Of a stretch of DNA of 11,712 nt, positions 1 to 6,651 are shown piece by piece. The DNA lies in assembly GCA_900549805.1 (NCBI GenBank), contig URPV01000039.1:1-11712 (forward strand), in the 5' to 3' direction. Positions within the stretch are counted from its first letter, which is position 1. The number at the start of each line of letters is the position of its first letter. A program made the position numbers and the translations under genes. Below the pieces are notes generated by a model that searched no databases, was not told the DNA's origin, and worked only from the letters and a program-made list of their open reading frames with translations. Source of the DNA: an uncultured Veillonella sp. GTDB taxonomy: Bacteria > Bacillota > Negativicutes > Veillonellales > Veillonellaceae.

Positions 1-10
1 AAATTTAAAT

Positions 11-16
11 TATAAT
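11..16 (+). promoter_or_regulatory. -10 box of the metal ATPase operon
   Basis: A perfect TATAAT lies 37 bases before the start of the first gene, which fits a short leader. The matching -35 box would fall outside the window, so the promoter cannot be confirmed. The surrounding sequence is AT-rich, which raises the chance of a coincidental match. Confidence 0.35.
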
Positions 17-53
17 CATTAGTAGTTGTATTAAAAGAAAGGAAGTACATACT

Positions 54-314
54 ATGTTCAACTTCAATCAAAAAAATCTTAAAAACGCTAACTTGTTCGC
101 TGCTGGTTTGGCTTTGGGCACTTTGGGCTTGAAAATTTTGACAAGCAATGATGCTAAAAAAGTATATGCTAATATCGTAGCTGCTGGCCTTCGCGCTAAA
201 GATTCCGTATTGGCAACAGCTGATAAAGTACAAGCTTCCTCCACTGATATCTTGGCAGAAGCTAACGAAATTAACGAAAAACGCGACAAAGAAATCTTCG
301 AAGAAAACAAATAA
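54..314 (+). CDS. Small DUF6110-like protein next to a P-type ATPase
   Basis: This 86-residue protein has one hydrophobic, glycine/alanine/leucine-rich segment (about residues 13-31), followed by a charged and probably helical C-terminal half (about 33-86) rich in Lys, Glu and Ala. From memory it resembles the DUF6110 family, short proteins often encoded beside heavy-metal P-type ATPases in Bacillota; the function is unknown. The Shine-Dalgarno AAAGGAAG lies 8 bases before the ATG. The stop is 18 bases before the ATPase start, and the gap contains the ATPase's own Shine-Dalgarno, so the two are almost certainly cotranscribed. By inference it is a small membrane-associated accessory or partner of the pump. 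There is no Cys and no obvious metal-binding cluster, so a metallochaperone role is not supported by sequence. The gene is confidently real; its role is unknown. Confidence 0.88.
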   Translation: MFNFNQKNLKNANLFAAGLALGTLGLKILTSNDAKKVYANIVAAGLRAKDSVLATADKVQASSTDILAEANEINEKRDKEIFEENK

Positions 315-332
315 TCAGAGAGGGATATCACT

Positions 333-2462
333 ATGTTACAGTTCTCTGTTGTTAGCCGCTTGGATCGTCGCCTCCGCGTACGCATTAGTGGCCATCGCTT
401 TACAGAAGCTGAAGCAGCCTATGTGGAAAGCCTCCTTAAGGCAGATCCTGCCATTGAAGAAGCTACCTTCTACACGAGAATTGCTGAAGTGACCATTATC
501 CATAATGGGGATATCGATGCTGTCCGCACAGCTGTTGAAGCCTTACGTCAAGTTGACCTTGCGCAAGCACCTGCTTTGACAGACTATTCCCCACGGGTGG
601 TTAGTCGTTACTACCGGGAACAAATGATCAAGAATACCTTGGCTTATTTGGGTCGGCGTATCGTATTGCCAGCTCCAATTGCCATGGCTTGGTCTTGGTT
701 CCGGGCCACTAAGTACATCGCAAAAGCGGTGAAACTCTTATGGCAACGTAAACTCACTGTAGAAGTTCTCGATGGGCTCGCTATTGGCGCATCCTTGTTG
801 CAAAAGGATTACTCCACAGCTGGTGCAGTTATGTACTTGCTTGGTATTGGGGACCTCCTAGAAGAATGGACTCACCGTAAGTCTGTCTTGAACTTGGCTG
901 AATCTATGTCCCTCAATGTGGATAAGGTTTGGGTCTTGGAAGATGGTCTCGAAGTATCTCGTGCCGTACAAGATGTACAAGAAGGGGCTCATGTTGTCCT
1001 TCGCCAAGGGGAGGTTATCCCTTTGGATGGGGAAATCATCGAAGGGGTCTTGCAAGTTAACGAATCTTCTATGACAGGCGAAGCAGAAGCAGTTTGCCGC
1101 GATGTAGGCTCTTCCGTTTACGCTGGTACCGTTGTCGAAGATGGCCGTGCTATTATGGCTGTTCGTGGCGCTGCTAACAACTCCCGCTATGAAAAGATCG
1201 TTTCCCTTATCGAAGAGTCGGAACAAATGAAATCTGGCATGGAACAAAAGGCTTACCGCATGGCAGACCGATTGGTTCCATTCTCCTTCTTAGGGGCAGC
1301 ACTAACCTTCTTGTTGACTCGTAATGTAACTAAGGCCTTGTCCTTCATTATGGTTGACTTCTCTTGTGCTTTAAAGTTGTCCATCCCATTGTCCGTTTTG
1401 TCCGCTATGGGTGAAGCATCTAAACGAGGTGTTACTGTTAAGGGCGGTAAGTTCTTGGAACAAATCGCTGCTGCTGATATGATTGTCTTCGATAAGACTG
1501 GCACCTTGACTAAGGCAGAACCAGAATTTGAAGAAATCATTCCTTTCAATGGCCACGATGCAGAAGAAATGTTGACTTTGGCTGCTTGCCTAGAAGAACA
1601 TTTCCCTCACTCCATGGCTAAGGCTGTTGTGCGAGCCGCTAAGGAACACAATGCACCACATAAGGAAATGCACTCTGAAGTAGAATATATTGTGGCACAC
1701 GGTATTGCCTCTAAGGTAGGGCGCTATCGTTGCCGTATCGGATCTGCTCATTTCATCTTTGATGATGAAAAGACCAAAATTCCAGCTAAGGAACAAGAAA
1801 AGTTCGACAACTTACCAAATACCTCTTCTCATATCTATATGGCGATTGGTGGCACCCTAGCGGCGGTCATCTGCATCAAGGATCCTGTCCGTGATGAAGC
1901 CAAAGGAGTTATCCAAGATCTCCACGATTTGGGCATCAAAAAAGTTGTTATGATGACTGGTGATAGCGAACGTAATGCGGCTCGTGTTGCTAAAGAATTG
2001 GGTATTGATGAATTCCATGCAGGCGTTTTACCAGAAGATAAGGCTGCCTATGTAAAACAAGCCAAAGAAGAAGGCTATACGGTAATGATGGTAGGGGATG
2101 GTATCAACGATTCTCCAGCCTTGTCCGAAGCCCATGTTGGCATTGGCATGAACGAAGGGGCACCAATTGCTCAAAAAATTGCCAATGTAACAATCTCTTC
2201 TGATAATTTACAAGCCTTGGTAGATTTGCGTAAAATCTCCATGGAACTCATGAAACGGATTAATACTAACTATCGTGGCATTGTTGCTGTAAACGGTAGT
2301 TTGGTAGGTGCCGGTGTATTGGGTATGATTACTCCTGCTAGCGCTGCTTGGTGCCATAATCTTTATACCTTAGGTGTAGGCCTCAACTCCATGACTCCTC
2401 TTTTGAAAGATGAGAAGCATGAAGTCTTGGATGATGGCAAAACTATTGATGTAGTGGCTTAG
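333..2462 (+). CDS. Heavy-metal P1B-type ATPase with atypical metal site
   Basis: This is a 709-residue P-type ATPase that should move a metal ion across the cytoplasmic membrane using ATP. An HMA_2-like N-terminal region (about 1-75) lacks any CxxC pair. The actuator motif TGEA is at 248-251, the phosphorylation motif DKTGT starts at D387, MTGD is at 541-544 and the hinge GDGINDSP at 588-595, so the ATP-driven core is intact. The transmembrane metal motif, normally CPC, SPC or TPC, reads S344-C345-A346 followed by L-K, with no proline. The usual HP dipeptide of the nucleotide-binding domain appears as HFPHS (423-427). A late membrane segment carries HN..T and NS polar residues, as in P1B pumps. 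Start: ATG with the Shine-Dalgarno-like GAGAGGG upstream. The ion cannot be read from sequence. Cotranscribed with the small protein upstream and followed by a strong terminator. Confidence 0.95.
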   Translation: MLQFSVVSRLDRRLRVRISGHRFTEAEAAYVESLLKADPAIEEATFYTRIAEVTIIHNGDIDAVRTAVEALRQVDLAQAPALTDYSPRVVSRYYREQMIKNTLAYLGRRIVLPAPIAMAWSWFRATKYIAKAVKLLWQRKLTVEVLDGLAIGASLLQKDYSTAGAVMYLLGIGDLLEEWTHRKSVLNLAESMSLNVDKVWVLEDGLEVSRAVQDVQEGAHVVLRQGEVIPLDGEIIEGVLQVNESSMTGEAEAVCRDVGSSVYAGTVVEDGRAIMAVRGAANNSRYEKIVSLIEESEQMKSGMEQKAYRMADRLVPFSFLGAALTFLLTRNVTKALSFIMVDFSCALKLSIPLSVLSAMGEASKRGVTVKGGKFLEQIAAADMIVFDKTGTLTKAEPEFEEIIPFNGHDAEEMLTLAACLEEHFPHSMAKAVVRAAKEHNAPHKEMHSEVEYIVAHGIASKVGRYRCRIGSAHFIFDDEKTKIPAKEQEKFDNLPNTSSHIYMAIGGTLAAVICIKDPVRDEAKGVIQDLHDLGIKKVVMMTGDSERNAARVAKELGIDEFHAGVLPEDKAAYVKQAKEEGYTVMMVGDGINDSPALSEAHVGIGMNEGAPIAQKIANVTISSDNLQALVDLRKISMELMKRINTNYRGIVAVNGSLVGAGVLGMITPASAAWCHNLYTLGVGLNSMTPLLKDEKHEVLDDGKTIDVVA

Positions 2463-2469
2463 ACCTTAA

Positions 2470-2496
2470 TATATAGGTCAATACAAGACCTATATA
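2470..2496 (+). repeat. Perfect inverted repeat after the ATPase gene
   Basis: A 10-bp perfect stem (TATATAGGTC with its complement) encloses a 7-base loop, starting 7 bases after the ATPase stop codon. It has no T-run of its own and sits 3 bases before the main terminator. It may protect the 3' end of the mRNA or assist termination. Confidence 0.6.
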
Positions 2497-2499
2497 GAA

Positions 2500-2532
2500 A
2501 AAGACACAAATCCTGGGATTTGTGTCTTTTTT
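2500..2532 (+). terminator. Rho-independent terminator after the ATPase operon
   Basis: A 14-bp perfect stem (AAAGACACAAATCC and its complement) is followed by a run of six T. The A-run on the left side means it could also stop transcription from the opposite strand, although no minus-strand gene is seen here. Confidence 0.9.
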
Positions 2533-2626
2533 ATGTTGCCTGCCTAAGGGAATGCTAGTTTAGGCGATTTAGAAAGGACCGTCTTGAATCATTGCAACTA
2601 TGATTTATTGAACAATAAGAAGAGAC

Positions 2627-3226
2627 ATGAATAATAATGATAAAACCTGGGATAAGAATTTGGGAATTCGCACGACAGGGCGAGATGATTCCCGGTCGAC
2701 GCCCTTTTACTTTCCCTATGAGCCAACGGATTACTGCGTGTTAGAACGGCTAGCTAATTATGGGTATATCAAAAAGCGCGATCTTCTCTTAGATTACGGC
2801 TGTGGCAAGGGGCGCGTATCCTTCTTCTTGGCCTACCAGACTGGTTGTAAAACCATTGGTATCGAATACGATGAGCGCTTAATTGATCGAGCTCTCCGCA
2901 ATCAAAAGCGGGCCCTATCGGGTAATCGGACTCGTTTCGTCCATCAAAATGCGCTAGACTTTCAGGTGCCAGTAGAGGCCAATAGGGCTTTTTTCTTTAA
3001 CCCCTTTTCTAAAGCTATTCTTGAACAGGTCATTGGCCATATAGTGGACTCCTATGACCAAAGTCCTCGGGATATGAAACTTTTCTTCTACTATCCTTCT
3101 CCGGACTACGAAGATCTTCTTAACGGCCATGAGCGATTGGAAGAGGTTGATGAAGTTCCTTGCTTCGATCTCTTCGAAGAGACCAATGCTAGAGAGCGAG
3201 TTCTTGTATACTGGGTCCTTGAATGA
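2627..3226 (+). CDS. Class I SAM-dependent methyltransferase
   Basis: This 199-residue protein has a single Rossmann-type SAM-binding domain. The glycine-rich motif I reads LDYGCGKGR (55-63), the acidic residue ending strand 2 (IGIEYD, E80) should bind the ribose of SAM, and a motif-IV-like FNPF (124-127) follows strand 4. An N-terminal extension of about 50 residues containing a Pro/Tyr-rich stretch may form the substrate cap. It has no signal peptide or membrane segment, so it is cytoplasmic. The substrate is not identifiable; the NPF motif loosely recalls NPPY-type N-methyltransferases, but that is weak evidence. The Shine-Dalgarno (AAGAAGAGA) before the ATG is moderate. It stands alone between the ATPase terminator and the exonuclease gene, and nothing around it hints at its pathway. 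Confidence 0.88.
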   Translation: MNNNDKTWDKNLGIRTTGRDDSRSTPFYFPYEPTDYCVLERLANYGYIKKRDLLLDYGCGKGRVSFFLAYQTGCKTIGIEYDERLIDRALRNQKRALSGNRTRFVHQNALDFQVPVEANRAFFFNPFSKAILEQVIGHIVDSYDQSPRDMKLFFYYPSPDYEDLLNGHERLEEVDEVPCFDLFEETNARERVLVYWVLE

Positions 3227-3265
3227 TAGACTATGAATTTTAAGCTAGGGTTAATCGAATTATTT

Positions 3266-3274
3266 TGATATAAT
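3266..3274 (+). promoter_or_regulatory. Extended -10 promoter of the exonuclease gene
   Basis: TGA-TATAAT is an extended -10 element about 73 bases before the gene. No good -35 box is present, which extended -10 promoters tolerate. A second TATAAT at 3281-3286 is an alternative. The leader contains a 6-bp inverted repeat (3293-3298 with 3307-3312). Confidence 0.45.
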
Positions 3275-3346
3275 AGTACCTATAATGATTAAGCATACAT
3301 AGTTGGGTATGCATGACTTTAACTAAAAAAGATTGATATAGGTGAT

Positions 3347-4183
3347 ATGATGAAATTTATTTCTTGGAATATAGACTCTCTCAACGCGGCTCTTACAGGT
3401 GAATCTCCACGGGCTGAGCTCTCTCGTGATGTCCTTAAGACCATTCAAGGGTTGGATGCTGATGTCATTGCTATTCAAGAGACCAAGCTCCCAGTAGGAG
3501 GGCCTTCTAAAAAGCATAAAGAAGCATTGGACCATTATTTTGCGGGCTATGATTATGCCTGGGTTTCCTCACAAGAGCCAGCTCGGAAAGGTTATGCGGG
3601 AACCATGGTTCTCTATAAAAAGAGTTACCAACCAGTGGTGACCCACCCAGCTATTGGGGCTCCATCTACTATGGACTGCGAAGGCCGCATTACCACCCTT
3701 GAGTTTGATGACTTCTTCTTTACTACGGTGTATACACCTAATGCTGGTGACGGCTTGTCCCGATTGCCTGAACGGGAAGAGTGGGATGTGTGCTATGCTA
3801 ACTACCTCTCTGAATTGGATAAGGACAAACCCGTTATTGCTACGGGAGACTTTAATGTAGCCCATGAAGAAATCGACTTGGCTAACCCGGCTGGAAACCA
3901 TATGTCTGCAGGCTTTACTGATCAAGAACGGGCTGGCTTTACTAACCTATTAGCCAAAGGCTTTGTGGACACCTTCCGCCACGTCCATGGCAAGGTAGAG
4001 GGTCGCTATTCTTGGTTTGCTCAACGGGTGAAGACATCTAAAATCAATAATTCTGGCTGGAGAATCGACTACTTCCTAGTCTCTGACCGCTTAAAAGAGG
4101 CTGTAAAGGCTTCAGATATGGTAGATTCCGGCCCTCGCCAAGATCATACGCCTATCCTCTTAGAGGTAGACTTTAAGAAGTAG
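3347..4183 (+). CDS. xth: Exodeoxyribonuclease III / AP endonuclease (ExoA type)
   Basis: This 278-residue exonuclease III-family protein cuts DNA at abasic sites and removes nucleotides from 3' ends during base excision repair. All catalytic signatures are present: N8 in ISWNID, metal-binding E45 in IQETKL, Y129 in YTPNAG, D168 and N170 in TGDFNVAHEEIDL, D241 in WRIDYF, and the general base pair D266-H267 in DHTP. The sequence follows the ExoA subtype known from streptococci and lactobacilli (SLNAALTGES after the first motif, ARKGYAGTM at 79-87) rather than E. coli ExoIII, and is slightly longer than the usual 250-270 residues. Two consecutive ATGs are possible starts; AGGTGA lies 5 bases before the first. 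Monocistronic, with its own promoter and terminator. Confidence 0.96.
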   Translation: MMKFISWNIDSLNAALTGESPRAELSRDVLKTIQGLDADVIAIQETKLPVGGPSKKHKEALDHYFAGYDYAWVSSQEPARKGYAGTMVLYKKSYQPVVTHPAIGAPSTMDCEGRITTLEFDDFFFTTVYTPNAGDGLSRLPEREEWDVCYANYLSELDKDKPVIATGDFNVAHEEIDLANPAGNHMSAGFTDQERAGFTNLLAKGFVDTFRHVHGKVEGRYSWFAQRVKTSKINNSGWRIDYFLVSDRLKEAVKASDMVDSGPRQDHTPILLEVDFKK

Positions 4184-4192
4184 GCTTATAGG

Positions 4193-4234
4193 CTCCCTAG
4201 GTGAACTATTTGTGGTTTGCCTAGGGAGTTTTTT
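4193..4234 (+). terminator. xth: Rho-independent terminator after xth
   Basis: CTCCCTAGG (4193-4201) pairs perfectly with CCTAGGGAG (4220-4228). The stem extends inward by about five further pairs, including two G-T wobbles. Six T residues follow directly. Confidence 0.9.
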
Positions 4235-4329
4235 ATAATCATAGGTTTATATGTGAAAACTATTAGATATAGATTAAAACTATGGAGTGATGCTAATAAT
4301 TTATCATATACGAATAAGCCAAGCCTTCT

Positions 4330-4335
4330 TATAAT
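4330..4335 (+). promoter_or_regulatory. Possible -10 box of the MetE-like gene
   Basis: A perfect TATAAT sits 42 bases before the chosen start codon. No convincing -35 box is found 16-18 bases upstream, so the call is tentative. Confidence 0.35.
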
Positions 4336-4377
4336 GGAAATCATAATAAGTCTTTGCTAGAAGAAGGGATGATTGGT

Positions 4378-5490
4378 ATGGCAATAGGTGTATTAGCAAA
4401 ATATGATTATGTAGGTTCTTTCTTACGCCCCCAAGCTATTAAGGAGGCGCGGGCTAAGTTTTCCGCTGGTCAGATTTCTGAGGCTGACTTACATGCGGTA
4501 GAAGATACCTGTATCAAAAAATTGGTGGAAGAGCAAAAGGCTGCAGGTTATCCCCTTGTGACTGATGGGGAGTACCGCCGGGCATATTGGCATTTAGACT
4601 TCATGTGGGGCCTCAATGGGGTAGAAGAAATTGAGTTGGAACATGGTTACCAATTCCATGGAGAGGAAACGGCACCGGGGTCTATCCAATTAGTGGGTAA
4701 GATTGATGGACACAATCATCCATTCGTAAATTATTTCAAGTATGTGAATGCTTTAGCTGGTGATGCCAAAGCAAAACAAACTATCCCTGGCCCAGCGCAA
4801 ATGTTGTCAGAACTCTTTCGTGGCAAGAACGGTGACAACACCCGTAAGTACTACCCTGATATGGAAGAGTTGATTCAAGATATTGCTAAGGCCTATCAAA
4901 CGGTTATTAGTGAACTCTATGATGCAGGCTGTCGCTTCTTGCAGTTGGATGATTGTACTTGGGGCATGATCGCGGATAAGGACTATTGGGAAGCTAAGGT
5001 AGGACCTGGCATTAGTATTGATGCAGAGGCTAAAAAATACTTGCGCCTCAATAACTTGGCCTTGGAAAAGGTGCCAGCAGATATGACCATTGCTATGCAT
5101 GTATGCCGCGGTAATTACAACTCTACCTATGCGGCAACGGGTACTTATGATATTGTAGGTCCTTATCTCTTCGAACATAAACGGGTGAATGTATTCTACT
5201 TGGAATACGACGATGAAAGAGCCGGCACCTTCGATGTTTTGGACAATGTGCCAGAAGATAAGGAAATTGTTTTGGGCCTCATTACAACTAAACGGCCTGA
5301 ATTAGAGGATAAGGACTTAATCAAAGCCCGCATTGCTGATGCGGCTAAGCACGTACCCTTGGAACGGTTGAGCCTTAGCCCTCAATGTGGCTTTGCATCT
5401 TGCGAAATTGGCAACAAGATTACAGAGGATGTGCAATGGAAGAAATTAGCACTAGTTAAAGAAATTGCTGAAGAAGTATGGGGTAAATAA
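4378..5490 (+). CDS. MetE C-terminal-like methionine synthase family protein (YxjG/YxjH type)
   Basis: This 370-residue protein matches the catalytic C-terminal domain of cobalamin-independent methionine synthase and is close in size to Bacillus YxjG/YxjH. The zinc ligands of the family are all visible: H241 and C243 in HVCRGN, E276 in YLEYD, and C337 in PQCGF. The N-terminal GSFLRP and the DGEYRR motif are also typical. It should transfer a methyl group to a thiol such as homocysteine, but lacks the N-terminal half of full MetE, so the methyl donor may differ from the classical polyglutamylated folate. Start choice: the frame is open from a TTG at 4354 and has another ATG at 4369, but the Shine-Dalgarno GAAGAAGGG ends 9 bases before the ATG at 4378 and abuts 4369, which favours 4378. 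No S-box or T-box was recognised upstream. Confidence 0.92.
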   Translation: MAIGVLAKYDYVGSFLRPQAIKEARAKFSAGQISEADLHAVEDTCIKKLVEEQKAAGYPLVTDGEYRRAYWHLDFMWGLNGVEEIELEHGYQFHGEETAPGSIQLVGKIDGHNHPFVNYFKYVNALAGDAKAKQTIPGPAQMLSELFRGKNGDNTRKYYPDMEELIQDIAKAYQTVISELYDAGCRFLQLDDCTWGMIADKDYWEAKVGPGISIDAEAKKYLRLNNLALEKVPADMTIAMHVCRGNYNSTYAATGTYDIVGPYLFEHKRVNVFYLEYDDERAGTFDVLDNVPEDKEIVLGLITTKRPELEDKDLIKARIADAAKHVPLERLSLSPQCGFASCEIGNKITEDVQWKKLALVKEIAEEVWGK

Positions 5491-5514
5491 GTTGCTTACG
5501 TGTTAACTAAGATG

Positions 5515-5559
5515 AAATAAGAAAAGAAGCCAACAATATGTTGGCTTCTTTTCTTATTT
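5515..5559. terminator. Shared bidirectional terminator between convergent genes
   Basis: A perfect 21-bp stem (5515-5535 with 5539-5559) has a 3-base loop. The lower part is A-rich on one side and T-rich on the other, so it gives a T-rich tail in both directions. It ends the plus-strand MetE-like gene and the minus-strand ComK-like gene. The stop codon of the ComK-like gene (5554-5556) lies inside the stem. Confidence 0.9.
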
Positions 5560-6120
5560 GTTATGCAAATAGAGGTCTAATACCCAGAGACCTACAAAGC
5601 GTTGGTTACAGGGGTGTTGAAAGGCTCGGTAGAGTTCAAACATTTTGGCAGCGTGTTGCTGTTCTCCCTCATTTAATTTGGCAAGGACGAAATTGATGTT
5701 TTTATTGATCGTACAAGTGGTCTCGGCTTTGGGTAAACTGATGTCACATTGGCCGTCGCTTCTGGCTTTCACCTGATGGGGGAGGATGATATGGGCGTTA
5801 AAAAAGCCATAGGCCCCATCCCGGCCGACTGGTGTGCGCACATGAAGAGGTACGAATGTATGGAGTGGGTCCAAGGTAAGGGGGCTGGAAGTGGCCCGCT
5901 TTCCCTTGGGACTGCTGTGGCGGATGGCCTGGATGGTCTTGCCGTAGAGGCGGGCCATGTCATCTAAGACTTGCTTAAGGGGTTGGCTTCTTTGGATAAC
6001 TTGTCCTGTGGAAAGAATGATAGCCGTTCCGTTGGCATAGGTGTCCGTGTAGATGGGTAAGAGGGCCACTACTAATTGAAAGGGTGCAATCAAAGAGTCT
6101 TCTTTGTATGTCATTGTCAT
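5554..6120 (-). CDS. ComK-like competence transcription factor
   Basis: This 188-residue protein resembles ComK, the DNA-binding master activator of natural competence genes in Bacillus (192 aa) and Staphylococcus. The alignment is by eye: PLKQVLDDMARLYGKT (47-62) matches the ComK stretch PLQIVDRSCRFFGSS, and PLTLDPLHTFVPLHVRTPVG (80-99) followed by the aromatic/His segment ending NAHII (108-112) matches ComK PIMVDPSNQIFLFPTLSST plus GWISHVHV. The N-terminal LLPIYTDTYANGTAII corresponds to the ComK region beginning AVLPEEIDGK. Length fits. The C-terminal third is divergent. It lies directly downstream of a sigma-like gene on the same strand. Start: no ATG, GTG or TTG exists further upstream in frame; a second ATG lies at 6114. 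The only good Shine-Dalgarno (AAGGA, 6147-6151) is separated from the start by a hairpin. ComK family membership is likely but needs a profile search. Confidence 0.72.
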   Translation of the reverse strand: MTMTYKEDSLIAPFQLVVALLPIYTDTYANGTAIILSTGQVIQRSQPLKQVLDDMARLYGKTIQAIRHSSPKGKRATSSPLTLDPLHTFVPLHVRTPVGRDGAYGFFNAHIILPHQVKARSDGQCDISLPKAETTCTINKNINFVLAKLNEGEQQHAAKMFELYRAFQHPCNQRFVGLWVLDLYLHNK

Positions 6121-6127
6121 GTACTTG

Positions 6128-6151
6128 CTATTCGCCTGGCGAATAGTCCTT
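6128..6151 (-). promoter_or_regulatory. Hairpin between Shine-Dalgarno and start of the ComK-like gene
   Basis: CTATTCGCC (6128-6136) and GGCGAATAG (6138-6146) form a perfect 9-bp inverted repeat around one base. In the minus-strand mRNA the order is AAGGA, this hairpin, CAAGTAC, ATG. Linearly the Shine-Dalgarno is 26 bases from the ATG; with the hairpin folded it would be 7 bases away, the optimal distance. A one-base loop cannot close, so the RNA stem would lose its top pair. The palindrome could instead be a protein operator. Confidence 0.6.
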
Positions 6152-6197
6152 GTAAAAGAGAAATGAAAAAGCTTTGGAAAACGAATTCCTTGCTTTC

Positions 6198-6226
6198 ATA
6201 CTACACCGCTTTTGCGGCCCCATCAA
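6198..6226 (-). promoter_or_regulatory. Possible internal promoter for the ComK-like gene
   Basis: On the minus strand, TTGATG (6221-6226) and TAGTAT (6198-6203) are separated by 17 bases, each matching 4 of 6 consensus positions. The spacer contains a small inverted repeat, CCGC-AAAA-GCGG (6206-6217), which could be an operator. It could let the ComK-like gene be expressed independently of the sigma gene. Confidence 0.3.
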
Positions 6227-6236
6227 AGGTCAAATA

Positions 6237-6651
6237 CTACCTGATCCCGCTGTTTTTGGTTTGTCCGGAATCCTTTACTTGCTCCCTTAGATTTCGGAGA
6301 ATCTTCTGGTGGCGGTAGTTGATGTTTTGTCGGGTACATCCTTCTTGGCGGGCATAATCTGCCAGGGATTGGCCTTTGAAGTAGATAGCATATAGGAGTT
6401 CTTTTTCTCGTTTTTTGAGGCCTCGTAAGGCTTTAATCAAGCGATGGTTCATATCCGTTTGGCAGAAGGTCTGGATAACCGCCTCTTCTACGGAAGAAGT
6501 ATGATAGCTCAAGCCCATATTTCCCTTGTCTAGGCTTATGGCTTGGTCCTTAGTATTTAAGGAATTACTAGAGGTAGGGGAATAGCTTGTTGACTGGCTA
6601 TCATCTACTTGCTTACTAAGCTTAGCTTCCATCGACGGCTTGGAAAAAGGG
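6237..6651 (-). CDS. Sigma factor C-terminal part (region 4), out of frame with its N-terminal part
   Basis: This frame encodes the second half of a sigma-70-type factor. After a Ser/Thr-rich linker comes a region-4-like helix-turn-helix, with LIKALRGLKKREKELL leading into SLADYARQEGCTRQNINYRH and a basic tail. Region 4 normally contacts the -35 promoter element. The frame is open upstream to a TTG at 6737, but no start codon with a Shine-Dalgarno is present there, and that upstream part overlaps the N-terminal half in another frame. The natural reading is one protein of 252 residues made by a +1 shift at codon 116 (CCC, 6649-6651), joining region 2 to ...LPFSKPSMEAK. The boundary given is the inferred shift site. 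Whether this half is translated in this strain cannot be told from sequence. It lies 116 bases upstream of the ComK-like gene. Confidence 0.65.

Noticed and set aside
68..385. Minus-strand open frame of 105 codons
   Set aside because: It is the complement of the DUF6110-like gene and the ATPase start; the plus-strand frames have proper ribosome sites and family features.
858..1796. Several minus-strand open frames inside the ATPase gene
   Set aside because: They are shadows of a gene with every P-type ATPase motif intact.
4235..4377. Possible SAM or methionine riboswitch before the MetE-like gene
   Set aside because: The 140-base leader is AT-rich and shows no S-box, T-box or terminator/antiterminator pair.
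4354..4377. Longer MetE-like start at TTG 4354
   Set aside because: It has no Shine-Dalgarno, whereas the ATG at 4378 is preceded by GAAGAAGGG at good spacing.
5749..5967. Plus-strand open frame of 72 codons
   Set aside because: It lies opposite the ComK-like gene, has no Shine-Dalgarno and resembles no family; the minus-strand frame is longer and has family signatures.
6076..6318. Plus-strand open frame of 80 codons across the sigma/ComK-like gap
   Set aside because: It overlaps both minus-strand genes, has low-complexity composition and no recognisable ribosome site.
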